Of a DNA stretch of 64,000 nucleotides, positions 1 through 9,603 are shown piece after piece. The notes under the pieces were generated by a model. The model searched no databases, had not been told where the DNA came from, and was given only the letters and a program-made list of their open reading frames with translations. This DNA is from Micromonospora endolithica. GTDB taxonomy: Bacteria > Actinomycetota > Actinomycetes > Mycobacteriales > Micromonosporaceae. The translations under genes and the position numbers were made by a program. Numbering within the stretch: position 1 is the first letter of the stretch; each line of letters begins with the position of its first letter. The DNA lies in NCBI RefSeq assembly GCF_003626595.1, contig NZ_RBAK01000008.1, positions 247,801-311,800 of the forward strand, given 5' to 3'.

Positions 1-128
1 GCGGTCAGCACGTGACCGACGAGGGTACGACCGAGCAGGGGGTGCAGCACCTTGGGCAGGGCCGACTTCATCCGCTTGCCCTCACCGGCGGCGAGCACGA
101 CAACGGTGCGGAGGTGGGGCTGGGACAC
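1..128 (-). CDS. glmU: Bifunctional GlmU, N-terminal fragment cut by window edge
   Basis: The first 42 codons of a gene running off the left edge. Read on the minus strand from a GTG, they give VVVLAAGEGKRMKSALPKVL, the nucleotide-binding signature of the GlmU uridylyltransferase domain, which makes UDP-GlcNAc for the cell wall. A GGGAG ribosome site lies 8 nt before the GTG, and an in-frame TAG just upstream excludes a longer start. The acetyltransferase domain lies outside the window. tRNA-Gln lies directly upstream, and a TetR gene follows it, as beside M. tuberculosis glmU. Confidence 0.85.
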   Translation of the reverse strand, partial: MSQPHLRTVVVLAAGEGKRMKSALPKVLHPLLGRTLVGHVLT

Positions 129-232
129 GACGTGGGCTCCCGTCGGGACGGCGACAGTCTCGCGGCCATGCTAACCACGCAACTGGTCACACCGGTCCGT
201 ACCCCACGAAGCAAGTCGGACATTTGGCGCAG

Positions 233-304
233 CTCGGCCGCCAGGGTTCGAACCTGAAATACGGGTACCAAAGACCCGGGTGTTGCCAATTACACCACGG
301 CCGA
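233..304 (-). tRNA. tRNA-Gln (anticodon TTG)
   Basis: A 72-nt cloverleaf. The 7-bp acceptor stem is TCGGCCG/CGGCCGA, the anticodon stem CGGGT/ACCCG encloses loop CTTTGGT, and the T arm contains TTCGAAC. Anticodon TTG reads CAA. CCA is not encoded. It lies upstream of glmU on the same strand. Confidence 0.93.
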
Positions 305-478
305 AGGATCGTCAACAGCTTAGCGCCTACCCGCCGACACGACGAAGCCCATTGACCGCCGCCCCATCGAGGCAGCGCGGGAAAGCGGAGCCTCGGCCGG
401 GAGGTTACCTGGCAGTATGGCCGGGTGACCGGCAAGATCCCACGACAGGGCGTCCCCGCGCCCCGGCAGGGTGGCGAC

Positions 479-1162
479 ATGGTGGACGGAACCGGCGACC
501 AGAGCACGCCCCGCCGACGGCGGACGGTCGCGGCGGCGGCCAAGCCCTCCCGCGTACGCATGTCCGCCACGCAGCGTCGGGAGCAGCTGATCTCGATCGC
601 CCGGCAGATCTTCGCCGAGCGCGGCTTCGACGCGACCTCGATCGAGGAGGTGGCGGCCCGCGCCAAGGTGTCCAAGCCGGTGGTGTACGAACACTTCGGC
701 GGCAAGGAGGGCCTGTACGCGGTCGTGGTCGACCGGGAGGTCCGCAGCCTGCTGGACCGGGTCACCACCGCGTTGACCGCCGGACATCCCCGCGAGCTGC
801 TGGAGCAGGCCGCGCTGACCCTGCTGACCTACATCGAGGAGGAGACCAGCGGTTTCCGGGTGTTGGTGCGCGAGTCGCCGCTGATGTCGGCGACGGGCAA
901 CTTCAGCAGCGTGATGAACGACGTGGCGCACCAGGTGGAGCACATCCTGGGCGCCGAGTTCTCCAGCCGGGGGTACGACCCGAAACTGGCGGAGCTGTAC
1001 TCGCAGGCGCTGGTGGGGATGGTGGCGTTGACCGGCCGGTGGTGGCTGGAGGTCCGCAAGCCGCGCAAGGAGACGGTCGCGGCGCACCTGGTCAACCTGG
1101 CCTGGAACGGTTTGTCGCACCTGGAGGCGAAGCCGGGCCTGATCACCGTCCGGGGGCGGTGA
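479..1162 (+). CDS. TetR/AcrR family transcriptional regulator
   Basis: A 227-residue regulator. A basic tail (residues 1-28) precedes a TetR N-terminal DNA-binding domain with the helix-turn-helix at about 53-73, including TSIEEVAARAKVSKPVVYEH. The C-terminal ligand-binding half shows no recognisable effector signature. ATG 479 is chosen because AGGG lies 7 nt upstream; a GTG at 425 would add 18 residues. The gene sits beside glmU and tRNA-Gln, the position of the TetR gene Rv1019 in M. tuberculosis. Its target is unknown. Confidence 0.88.
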   Translation: MVDGTGDQSTPRRRRTVAAAAKPSRVRMSATQRREQLISIARQIFAERGFDATSIEEVAARAKVSKPVVYEHFGGKEGLYAVVVDREVRSLLDRVTTALTAGHPRELLEQAALTLLTYIEEETSGFRVLVRESPLMSATGNFSSVMNDVAHQVEHILGAEFSSRGYDPKLAELYSQALVGMVALTGRWWLEVRKPRKETVAAHLVNLAWNGLSHLEAKPGLITVRGR

Positions 1163-1165
1163 CCC

Positions 1166-1642
1166 TCAGCGGGCGGACGACTCGTTGACCGGGTGGTTGC
1201 GGTGCATTCGCTGGGCCTCCGCGTCCTCCTCGGGGCCGACCTTGTCGTACAGGCCGGTGCCGAGCAGGATCAGCCCGAAGAGCATCGAGACGATGACGGT
1301 CGACATCGAGAAGTTGAGGAAGTTCGCCGAGGTCTGGAGCACGGACATCATCAGGATGCTGGTGACCAGGAAGACGACGCCGGCGGTCAGGTTCATGTAG
1401 TGACCGAGGTTGCCCCGGCGGGACGCACCGATGATCAGGACCGCCCCGAAGATCACCGAGGCGAGGGAGAACGCGAGGTTGGTGCGCAGCCCGAGCACCC
1501 AGTTGCCGTCCCGGTCGAAGAGCGGGTCACCCAGGGTCTGCGCGGTGCCCCAGACGCCGAACACCAGGATGTAGAGGCCGATGCCGCCGGCGAGGACCCG
1601 GTAGATCGGCCGCGCCGGATGGTTGACCGGAAAGTGCGCCAT
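1166..1642 (-). CDS. DUF4383 membrane protein, paralogue 1
   Basis: A 158-residue integral membrane protein with about four hydrophobic helices. It opens MAHFPVNHPARPIYRVLAG, the typical start of DUF4383 proteins in actinobacteria; function is unknown. The neighbour at 1773-2228 opens almost identically and has the same helix pattern, so the two are tandem duplicates. The stop lies 3 bp from the end of the convergent TetR gene. The acidic tail after the last helix is probably cytoplasmic. Confidence 0.85.
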   Translation of the reverse strand: MAHFPVNHPARPIYRVLAGGIGLYILVFGVWGTAQTLGDPLFDRDGNWVLGLRTNLAFSLASVIFGAVLIIGASRRGNLGHYMNLTAGVVFLVTSILMMSVLQTSANFLNFSMSTVIVSMLFGLILLGTGLYDKVGPEEDAEAQRMHRNHPVNESSAR

Positions 1643-1663
1643 GACGCCTCCGCCCGAGTGATA

Positions 1664-1680
1664 ACAATCGAGAGGATTGT
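1664..1680. promoter_or_regulatory. Palindrome upstream of DUF4383 paralogue 1
   Basis: ACAATC-N5-GATTGT is a perfect 6-bp inverted repeat 22 bp before the ATG at 1642. Minus-strand GGGACAATC here recurs upstream of paralogue 2, so it may be a shared promoter or operator element. Confidence 0.35.
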
Positions 1681-1713
1681 CCCTCGGGAACGGGAGCGGT
1701 GTCGGTCGAATGG

Positions 1714-1748
1714 CCGGAGCCCGACCCGCGGGACGGGTCGGGCTCCGG
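1714..1748 (-). terminator. Hairpin terminator after DUF4383 paralogue 2
   Basis: A perfect 15-bp GC stem (1714-1728 with 1734-1748) and 5-nt loop CGGGA lie between the two DUF4383 genes. No U tract follows, as is common for actinobacterial terminators. Confidence 0.6.
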
Positions 1749-1772
1749 GAGGAATCGGAGGGGCGGACGGAC

Positions 1773-2228
1773 TCAGAGCACCAGGCGGGCCTTCTCCCAG
1801 GCCTCCCGCTCGTCGTCCGTGCCGACCTTGCCGTACATGCCGACCATCAGCAGGACCAGGCCGATCACCATCAGCACGATCACGGTGACCACACTGAAGT
1901 TGAAGATGTTCGCCTCGGTGCGGATGAAGGCCAGGCCGGCCAGGCTGACCGCCATCACGACGTACGCCAGCCACTGGTTGATCAGCACGTCGAGGTTGCG
2001 CCCGATCACCGTGCCGGCGAGGATCGCGCCGCCGAGCAGGATGCTGAGCAGCGAGAAGCCGAGGTTCGTGCCCTGGCCGAGGACCCGGGTGTCGTCCTGG
2101 GCGAAGAGGTCGCCGCCGGCGCTCGCGATGATGCCGAGCGCCCCGAAGGCCACCAGGTACAGACCGGTCAGCCCGCCGATCGCCCGGAAGATCGGCCGCG
2201 CGGGGTGGTTGACGGGGGTGTGCGCCAT
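1773..2228 (-). CDS. DUF4383 membrane protein, paralogue 2
   Basis: A 151-residue membrane protein starting MAHTPVNHPARPIFRAIGG, matching paralogue 1 in opening motif, helix layout and the ending MYGKVG/LYDKVG. ATG 2228 gives the DUF4383 start; the reading frame is open further upstream but without family sequence. A hairpin separates it from the next gene, so the two paralogues are probably transcribed separately. Function unknown. Confidence 0.85.
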   Translation of the reverse strand: MAHTPVNHPARPIFRAIGGLTGLYLVAFGALGIIASAGGDLFAQDDTRVLGQGTNLGFSLLSILLGGAILAGTVIGRNLDVLINQWLAYVVMAVSLAGLAFIRTEANIFNFSVVTVIVLMVIGLVLLMVGMYGKVGTDDEREAWEKARLVL

Positions 2229-2330
2229 GTCTGAATCTCCAACGCCGTTCGGGTGAGGGTCGCGCTCGATTGTCCCGCACGTCGAGGTGTGACGCCGCAC
2301 ACGGCCCCCCGCGCGTGGCGGGTGACCCGG

Positions 2331-4136
<1,806 letters not shown>

Positions 4137-4244
4137 CGCACACCTCCCATGATCAAGGCGTCCCGGTGCCGGCAGCACCTGAGGACGCCTGGCCCCCAGC
4201 GTACGCGCCCACCCGCCCCACCCCGCCCACCCCGCCCCCACGAG

Positions 4245-4304
4245 GTTGATCAAGGGGTTGCCGTGTCGACACGCCGACAGATGACCGGTCAACCCCTGAT
4301 CAAC
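4245..4304. repeat. Intergenic inverted-repeat element (GTTGATCA type)
   Basis: Arms GTTGATCAAGGGGTTG (4245-4260) and CAACCCCTGATCAAC (4290-4304) pair over 15 bp with one bulged A. The loop contains the palindrome GTGTCGACAC. The element lies between ispE and the ABC-F gene and could terminate ispE read-through or be a dispersed palindrome. Confidence 0.6.
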
Positions 4305-4326
4305 GGGGTTGGTGGGGGGTGGGGGG

Positions 4327-5283
4327 TCAGACGACGCGGGCGCCGGGGACCGGGCCGTGGGCCACCCGGGCGTCCCGGCAGACGCCGGCGGTGTCCAGCT
4401 CGGCGGCGATCCGGGCGGCGTCGGCCTGGTCGAGGGCCAGGAAGACGCAGGTCGGTCCCGAGCCCGAGACGATGCCGGCCAGCGCGCCGGCGGCCTCGCC
4501 GGCCTTGAGGGTGGCCGCCAGCGACGGGCGCATGGCGAGGGCGGCGTCCTGGAGGTCGTTGCCCAGGGCGGCGGCGAGAACCCGCGGATCCCGCTGGCGC
4601 AGCGCGGCGAAGAGCGCGTCGGTGCTGCCCAGCGGCTCACCGGCGGCGCCGGCCGCGCGCAGCCGATCCAGTTCGGCGTACGCCGCCGGGGTGGAGAGCC
4701 CGCCGTCGGCGAGCGCCACCACCCAGTGCCAGGAGGTGGGCCGGGCCAGCACCGGACTGACCGCCTCGCCCCGGCCGGTTCCCAACGCCGTACCGCCGTG
4801 GATCAGGAACGGCACGTCCGAGCCCAGGTCGGCGGCGATCCCGGCCAGCTCGTCGCGGGACAGCCCGGTGCCCCACAGGGTGTCGCAGGCGACCAGCGCG
4901 GCGGCGGCGTCGGCACTGCCGCCGGCCAGTCCGCCGGCGAGCGGGATCTGCTTGCGCAGGTGCAGGCGGGCGTGCGGGAGGACGCCCGCGTAACCGGCCA
5001 GGGCGTGGGCGGCCCGGATCACCAGGTTGGAGTCGTCGAGGGCCAGCTCGCCGGCGCCCTCGCCCTCCATGGTCAGGGTGAGCGTGTCGCCCCGCCGGGC
5101 GGTCAGCTCGTCGTGGATCGAGATCGCGTGGTAGACGGTGTTCAGCTCGTGGTAGCCGTCGCGGCGCAACGGCCCCACCCCGAGATGCAGGTTGACCTTG
5201 GCCGGCACCCGGACCTTGACCGGTCCGCTGGCCCCGCGCCGCCGCGGGTCGTCCTCGTCGTCCGGTCGCCACGCCTCGGTCAC
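4327..5283 (-). CDS. ispE: 4-diphosphocytidyl-2-C-methyl-D-erythritol kinase
   Basis: A 318-residue GHMP kinase that phosphorylates CDP-methylerythritol in the MEP route to isoprenoids. PAKVNLHLGVG (28-38) is the IspE N-terminal motif, and PLAGGLAGGSADAAAAL (114-130) is the ATP-binding glycine loop. Length is typical. GTG 5283 is chosen because residues before it lack homology; this GTG overlaps the TGA of a short upstream frame as GTGA, suggesting coupled translation. ksgA lies just upstream, the usual actinobacterial order. Confidence 0.93.
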   Translation of the reverse strand: MTEAWRPDDEDDPRRRGASGPVKVRVPAKVNLHLGVGPLRRDGYHELNTVYHAISIHDELTARRGDTLTLTMEGEGAGELALDDSNLVIRAAHALAGYAGVLPHARLHLRKQIPLAGGLAGGSADAAAALVACDTLWGTGLSRDELAGIAADLGSDVPFLIHGGTALGTGRGEAVSPVLARPTSWHWVVALADGGLSTPAAYAELDRLRAAGAAGEPLGSTDALFAALRQRDPRVLAAALGNDLQDAALAMRPSLAATLKAGEAAGALAGIVSGSGPTCVFLALDQADAARIAAELDTAGVCRDARVAHGPVPGARVV

Positions 5284-5393
5284 GGAGCGACGTCCCGGTG
5301 GCGTGGACGGATGTCGAACGGCTCGGTCACGATCAGCTCCTCGGCGTCTGCGGGCGGCTCGTGCCGGCCCTCGACCAGGTCGTACGCGTACAC
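5280..5393 (-). pseudogene. Probable Uma2-family (DUF820) C-terminal relic
   Basis: A 37-codon open frame between ksgA and ispE reads VYAYDLVEGRHEPPADAEEL followed by IVTEPFDIRPRHRDVAP and a stop. That pattern, a Y-x-L-x-x-G-R strand, acidic loop, then a TEPF-I-P ending, resembles the last strands of Uma2 putative restriction endonucleases; the catalytic core is absent. Its frame is open into ksgA with no clear start. Its TGA overlaps the ispE GTG. It is either a decayed gene end captured here or a real short coupling ORF; family assignment is by eye. Confidence 0.45.
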
Positions 5394-5425
5394 CTGCGGG
5401 GCCCTGCGCGGGCACGGCGCACAGC

Positions 5426-6295
5426 CTATCCGGCGGCGGGTGCGGCGGCCGGAGCCGACGCGGCGATGGCGGCGAACTGCTCGACGGTCAGCGACTCCCC
5501 CCGGGCGCCGGGGTCGACGCCGGCCGCGGTGAGGGCGGTCGCCGCCCGGTCCGCGCCGCCGGCCCAGCCGGCCAGCGCGGCGCGCAGCGTCTTGCGTCGC
5601 TGCGCGAAGGCCGCGTCCACCACGGCGAAGACCCGCTGCCGGGGTACGTCGGGACGGGGCGGCTCCCGGCGGGTGAAGGCGACCAGGCCGGAGTCGACGT
5701 TGGGTACCGGCCAGAAAACGTTGGGCGGCACCCGGCCGGCGGCGCGGGCGTGGGAGTACCAGGCGAGCTTCACCGACGGGATGCCGTACACCTTGGAGCC
5801 GGGACCGGCGACCAGCCGGTCGGCGACCTCCTTCTGCACCATCACCAGGCCGTGCCGCAGGGTGGGCAGCTCGGCGAGCAGGTGCAGGACCACCGGGACC
5901 GCGACGTTGTAGGGCAGGTTCGCCACCAGCGCCGTCGGTGCCGGGCCGGCCAGGTCGGCGGCGGTCACCCGCAGCGCGTCGGCCCGGTGCACGGTGAGCC
6001 GGGCGGCGTCCGAGCCGGTGTGCCGGGCCGCGGTCTCCGGCAGGGCGCCGGCCAGGGTCGGGTCGATCTCGACGGCGTGCACGTGGGCGGCGACCGGGAG
6101 CAGGCCCAGGGTGAGCGACCCCAGCCCGGGGCCAACCTCCAGCGCCACGTCGTCCGGGGTGAGCCCGGCGGCGGCGACGATGCGGCGCACCGTGTTCGGG
6201 TCGTGCACGAAGTTCTGGCCGAGCTTCTTGGTGGGCGTCACGCCGAGGCGGGCGGCGAGGTCCCGGATCTCCGCCGGGCCGAGGAGACCGGTCAC
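5426..6295 (-). CDS. rsmA: 16S rRNA (A1518/A1519) dimethyltransferase RsmA/KsgA
   Basis: A 289-residue SAM-dependent methylase that dimethylates two adenines in the 3'-terminal 16S helix during 30S maturation. TKKLGQNFVHD near the N terminus, SAM motif EVGPGLGSLT and catalytic NLPYN are all present. GTG 6295 is chosen because KsgA homology begins shortly after and a TACGCT -10 box lies 7 nt before it, predicting a leaderless mRNA. tatD lies upstream and ispE downstream. The rpfB gene often found between tatD and ksgA is absent. Confidence 0.93.
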   Translation of the reverse strand: MTGLLGPAEIRDLAARLGVTPTKKLGQNFVHDPNTVRRIVAAAGLTPDDVALEVGPGLGSLTLGLLPVAAHVHAVEIDPTLAGALPETAARHTGSDAARLTVHRADALRVTAADLAGPAPTALVANLPYNVAVPVVLHLLAELPTLRHGLVMVQKEVADRLVAGPGSKVYGIPSVKLAWYSHARAAGRVPPNVFWPVPNVDSGLVAFTRREPPRPDVPRQRVFAVVDAAFAQRRKTLRAALAGWAGGADRAATALTAAGVDPGARGESLTVEQFAAIAASAPAAAPAAG

Positions 6296-6302
6296 ACCCG
6301 GT

Positions 6303-6308
6303 AGCGTA
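6303..6308 (-). promoter_or_regulatory. -10 box TACGCT, leaderless ksgA promoter
   Basis: TACGCT ends 7 nt before the ksgA GTG (6295), so transcription would begin at the start codon. CTAACA, 16 nt upstream, is a weak -35 candidate. Confidence 0.5.
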
Positions 6309-6322
6309 TGCGGCTCGGGTGC

Positions 6323-6377
6323 GGTGTTAGGAAGGGCCCCTTGTACAACACGAGGCGTTAATAAGGGGCCCTTCCTT
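6323..6377 (-). repeat. GGGCCC/TTAAC 3'-end repeat, copy A
   Basis: Starts on the nucleotide after the tatD TGA: AAGGAAGGGCCCCTTATTAA, then a second, inverted unit AAGGGGCCCTTCC. The two units form a 13-14 bp hairpin, and each GGGCCC is itself palindromic. Same family as the copies at 12467, 12690, 37089 and 43977. Confidence 0.75.
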
Positions 6378-7265
6378 TCACCAGGGGCCGAACGCGCGGT
6401 CACCGTTGGTGGAGATGGCGGCGCAGAGGGTGTCCAGGTCGGTGCCGGTGGTGGCGGCCAGCGACCGTACGGTCAGCGGGATCAGGTACGACGCGTTGGG
6501 CCGGCCGCGGTGCGGCATCGGGGTGAGGTAGGGCGCGTCGGTCTCCACCAGTAGTTGCTCCGGCGGGGTCAGGGCGGCGGCCTCGCGCAGGGCGGTGGCG
6601 CTGCCGAAGGTGACGGTGCCGGCGAAGCTGAGCAGGTATCCCCGGCGCACGCACTCGGCGGCGAACTCGGCGTCGCCGGAGAAGCAGTGCAGCACCACGG
6701 TGTCCGGCGCGCCCTCGTCGTCGAGGATGCGCAGCACGTCGGCGTGCGCGTCCCGGTCGTGGATCACCAGGGTCTTGCCGTACCGCTTGGCGATGTCGAT
6801 GTGCGCCCGGAAGCTCTCCTCCTGCGCGGCCCGCCCCTGGTCGCCGGTCCGGAAGAAGTCCATCCCGGTCTCGCCGATCCCGCGGACCCGGTCGCCGGCG
6901 GCGAGCGCCTCGATCTCGCGCAGCGCCTCGTCCAGGTCGGACAGTCGGGGTGCCTCGTTGGGGTGCAGTGCGACGGTCGCTACCACCGCCGGGTACGTCG
7001 CGGCGACGGTGGCGCCCCAGCGGGAGGAGTCGACGTCCACGCCGACCTGGACCAGCCGGTCCACGCCCACCCGGGCGGCCACCTCGATCGCCGCCGCCAC
7101 CGGGTCGTCGGCGGGACCGCCGCCGGGCACGCCGGCCTCGCTGACCGTGATGTCGAGGTGGGTGTGGCTGTCCAGCACGGGACGGGGCAGCGCCTCCGGG
7201 GCGGGCGGGAACTCGCCGGCCCGGCGGGCGGCGCGCTGCTTGCGGGTCTCGTTCGGCTCGCTCAT
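6378..7265 (-). CDS. tatD: TatD family metal-dependent hydrolase/DNase
   Basis: A 295-residue TIM-barrel hydrolase. Metal ligands are visible in DSHTHLD, GIGETGMDF, VIHDRDAH and LVETDAPYL. TatD enzymes act as 3'-5' exonucleases or as D-aminoacyl-tRNA deacylase-like hydrolases; the substrate here is not predictable. ATG 7265 is chosen as the start of conserved sequence. The repeat element copy A begins right after the stop. In M. tuberculosis the same order runs metG, tatD, rpfB, ksgA; here metG is displaced by two plus-strand genes. Confidence 0.9.
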   Translation of the reverse strand: MSEPNETRKQRAARRAGEFPPAPEALPRPVLDSHTHLDITVSEAGVPGGGPADDPVAAAIEVAARVGVDRLVQVGVDVDSSRWGATVAATYPAVVATVALHPNEAPRLSDLDEALREIEALAAGDRVRGIGETGMDFFRTGDQGRAAQEESFRAHIDIAKRYGKTLVIHDRDAHADVLRILDDEGAPDTVVLHCFSGDAEFAAECVRRGYLLSFAGTVTFGSATALREAAALTPPEQLLVETDAPYLTPMPHRGRPNASYLIPLTVRSLAATTGTDLDTLCAAISTNGDRAFGPW

Positions 7266-7340
7266 CGCGGCAAGCATCACACACCGAGCGTGTCCATCCG
7301 GCGGCCACTCGACGTTCACCCGCGCTACGTCGCACCCGCC

Positions 7341-7346
7341 TAGCCT
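7341..7346 (+). promoter_or_regulatory. -10 box TAGCCT, leaderless promoter
   Basis: TAGCCT lies 7 nt before ATG 7354, and no Shine-Dalgarno sequence is visible. Confidence 0.5.
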
Positions 7347-7353
7347 CGCCGCA

Positions 7354-8601
7354 ATGAGCGTCACCCCCCGGACCGGCGGGTCCGCCGACGAGCGGACCGG
7401 GTTGCACGTGGCCTACGGCGGTGCGGTGTACCCGGCCGAGGAGATCGCCCGCGGTTCGGCGTACGAGCTGTTCAGCGCGGACGAGGTGGCCGGCTTCGAA
7501 TGGGCGCCCCGGCCCGGCGGCGCGTTGCCCTGGCGCCGGTTCGCGCATGTCACCGAGGTCAGCGCCGTACACGGGGCGGGCGAACCGGCCGAGGAGCCGG
7601 ACACCCCGCTACTGGTGCCGCTGCACCGGGAGCGCGGCTGGCGGGACGTGCACCAGCTCGCCCAGCAGCCCACGGCGGCGGGAGATCCGCTGCTCGGCGC
7701 GGTCCGCGCCTCGGCGACGATCCGGCGGGGCACCCGGATGGTGAAGGTGCTCTCCGCCCGGCAACTCGCCGGCTACGTTCGGGGGTGGCTGCCGCACGGC
7801 TTCTGCTACCGCGAGCACGACGTGGCGCACCTGCGTACGCCGGCGACGACGGCGGTGCTGCGCGGCGACGGCGCGGGGGCCCGCGACGGCTCCGAGGTGA
7901 CGTACGCGCTGCGCTGGCGGGCCGCCGACCCGACCGACTACGACGTGCCGGCCGGCCCGGAGTACGCCGGACTGACCCGGCTGGCACCCCGCGACCGGCT
8001 CGGCGCGGCGGTGCTGGGCACCGGTTTCGTGCCGAGCAACAGCCAGCTGATCCCCGAGTTCGTCACCCGCGATTTCGCGGACCTGCCGATGCCGGCGAAC
8101 GCCACCCTGCTCGCGTACCCGGCCGAGGGGACCGAGGTGGTGTTGTACACCTACCAGGCGGAGCAGCGCGGCTGGCTGCGGATGGTGGGCCCGCAGTGGC
8201 GGCACCTGCTGGCGGCGGTGCCGGGGCTCTCCCCGGACCAGGAGTACGTGCCGACCGGGGAGGCGCCGCGCGCGACCCAGCTGGTCGGCGGCTACGCCGG
8301 CGGTGAGTACGAGGCGGTGGCGGACCTGCCGGGCGGTTTCCGGGTACTGGCGATGACCCGGGCGGCCCGGTACCCGGTCGACTCGGCCGTCCGTCGACTG
8401 CGGTACGCGCGGTGGCGGGGGGTGTCCTGCCTGGTACTCCGGGAGGAGGCCGGCTGGCTGCGGCTGCGGCTGTGCCGGCCGGATCCGGATTCGGTGGCCG
8501 AAACCGGGGCACAGTGTCAGGAACGGGGTGTCTACGAGGCCTGGGCGCCGGGCGCCGAGGTGGTCGACGACCGGGTGGTGGACCACCCGTACGACCTCTG
8601 A
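7354..8601 (+). CDS. Conserved hypothetical protein, 415 aa
   Basis: I do not recognise a family. The 415-residue protein is soluble, without signal peptide or membrane helix, and its codon use is typical of a real gene. It is rich in Tyr, Trp and Arg, with three similar stretches near residues 180, 270 and 370 that read like one strand pattern (VTYALRWR, VVLYTYQAEQRGWLRM, CLVLREEAGWLRLRLC). This suggests repeated beta units. The start is set by a -10 box 7 nt upstream. It is divergent from tatD and followed by a hydrolase gene with its own ribosome site. Confidence 0.75.
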   Translation: MSVTPRTGGSADERTGLHVAYGGAVYPAEEIARGSAYELFSADEVAGFEWAPRPGGALPWRRFAHVTEVSAVHGAGEPAEEPDTPLLVPLHRERGWRDVHQLAQQPTAAGDPLLGAVRASATIRRGTRMVKVLSARQLAGYVRGWLPHGFCYREHDVAHLRTPATTAVLRGDGAGARDGSEVTYALRWRAADPTDYDVPAGPEYAGLTRLAPRDRLGAAVLGTGFVPSNSQLIPEFVTRDFADLPMPANATLLAYPAEGTEVVLYTYQAEQRGWLRMVGPQWRHLLAAVPGLSPDQEYVPTGEAPRATQLVGGYAGGEYEAVADLPGGFRVLAMTRAARYPVDSAVRRLRYARWRGVSCLVLREEAGWLRLRLCRPDPDSVAETGAQCQERGVYEAWAPGAEVVDDRVVDHPYDL

Positions 8602-8689
8602 CATCGGGCTACCGGGCCGCGCATACCGCCAGGTGCCCCGGGAAAGCGTCGTGCGACCGGAACATGGAGTCCGAGCTCAGGAGTGACGC

Positions 8690-9541
8690 ATGCCTTTCAT
8701 CACCGTGGGGACGGAGAACTCCGCGCCGATCGACCTCTACTACGAGGACCACGGGTCCGGCCAGCCGATCGTGCTGATCCACGGTTTCCCGTTCAACGGG
8801 GCGACCTGGGAGAAGCAGACGAGGGCACTGCTGAACGCCGGTTACCGGGTCATCACGTACGACCGGCGCGGCTACGGCAATTCGGCGCAGCCGACGTTCG
8901 GGTACGACTACGACACGTTCGCGGCCGATCTGGACGTGCTGATGACCGAACTGGACCTGCGGGATGTCGTCCTGGTTGGCCACTCGATGGGCACCGGTGA
9001 GGTGACCCGCTACCTCGGCGCGTACGGCTCGGACCGGGTGCAGCGGGCGGTCATGCTGGCACCGCTGGCGCCGATGCTGGGGAAGGCCCCGGACAACCCC
9101 GAGGGCGTCGAGAAGAGCCTCTTCGAGGGCTTCCAGAAGGCCATCATCGAGGACCGGTTCGCCTATCTGACCCAGTTCTGCGACGCGTTCTTCAACTACT
9201 CGGAGAACAAGGGCAAGCTGGTCAGCGAGGAAGCGTTCCGGGGGCACTGGGAGATCGGGGCCCGCGCCTCGGCCAAGGGCACCCACGACTCGGTGGACGC
9301 CTGGCAGGAGGACTTCCGCCCGGACGTGGCCCGGATCGACGTGCCGGTGCTGATCGTGCAGGGCGACAAGGACAACGTGCTGCCGTACCCGAAGACGGGT
9401 GCCCGGCTGGCGCCGATGCTGCCCGGCAGCCAACTGATCACCTTGAAGGGCGCCCCGCACGGCACGCCGTGGACGAACGCCGACGAGGTGAACAAGGCGA
9501 TCCTGGAGTTCATCGGCTCGCCCGCGATGGCCCGCGCCTGA
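8690..9541 (+). CDS. Alpha/beta hydrolase, non-haem chloroperoxidase-like
   Basis: A 283-residue alpha/beta hydrolase. The oxyanion HGFPFNG (about 26-32), the nucleophile elbow GHSMGTGEV and a late LKGAPHG histidine mark the catalytic Ser-Asp-His triad. The pattern IHGFPFNGATWEKQ, YDRRGYGNS and GHSMGTGEVTRYLG matches cofactor-free haloperoxidase/perhydrolase-type esterases. AGGAG lies 7 nt before the ATG. The natural substrate is unknown. A perfect hairpin follows the stop and separates it from convergent metG. Confidence 0.88.
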   Translation: MPFITVGTENSAPIDLYYEDHGSGQPIVLIHGFPFNGATWEKQTRALLNAGYRVITYDRRGYGNSAQPTFGYDYDTFAADLDVLMTELDLRDVVLVGHSMGTGEVTRYLGAYGSDRVQRAVMLAPLAPMLGKAPDNPEGVEKSLFEGFQKAIIEDRFAYLTQFCDAFFNYSENKGKLVSEEAFRGHWEIGARASAKGTHDSVDAWQEDFRPDVARIDVPVLIVQGDKDNVLPYPKTGARLAPMLPGSQLITLKGAPHGTPWTNADEVNKAILEFIGSPAMARA

Positions 9542-9557
9542 CGCACCGCCGTACCGT

Positions 9558-9591
9558 CGGGGTCCGGGGGGCTGTCGCCCCCCGGACCCCG
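9558..9591. terminator. Bidirectional hairpin terminator
   Basis: A perfect 15-bp stem (9558-9572 with 9577-9591) with loop TGTC, between the convergent hydrolase and metG genes. Confidence 0.7.
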
Positions 9592-9603
9592 GCGTGCCGA
9601 CGG

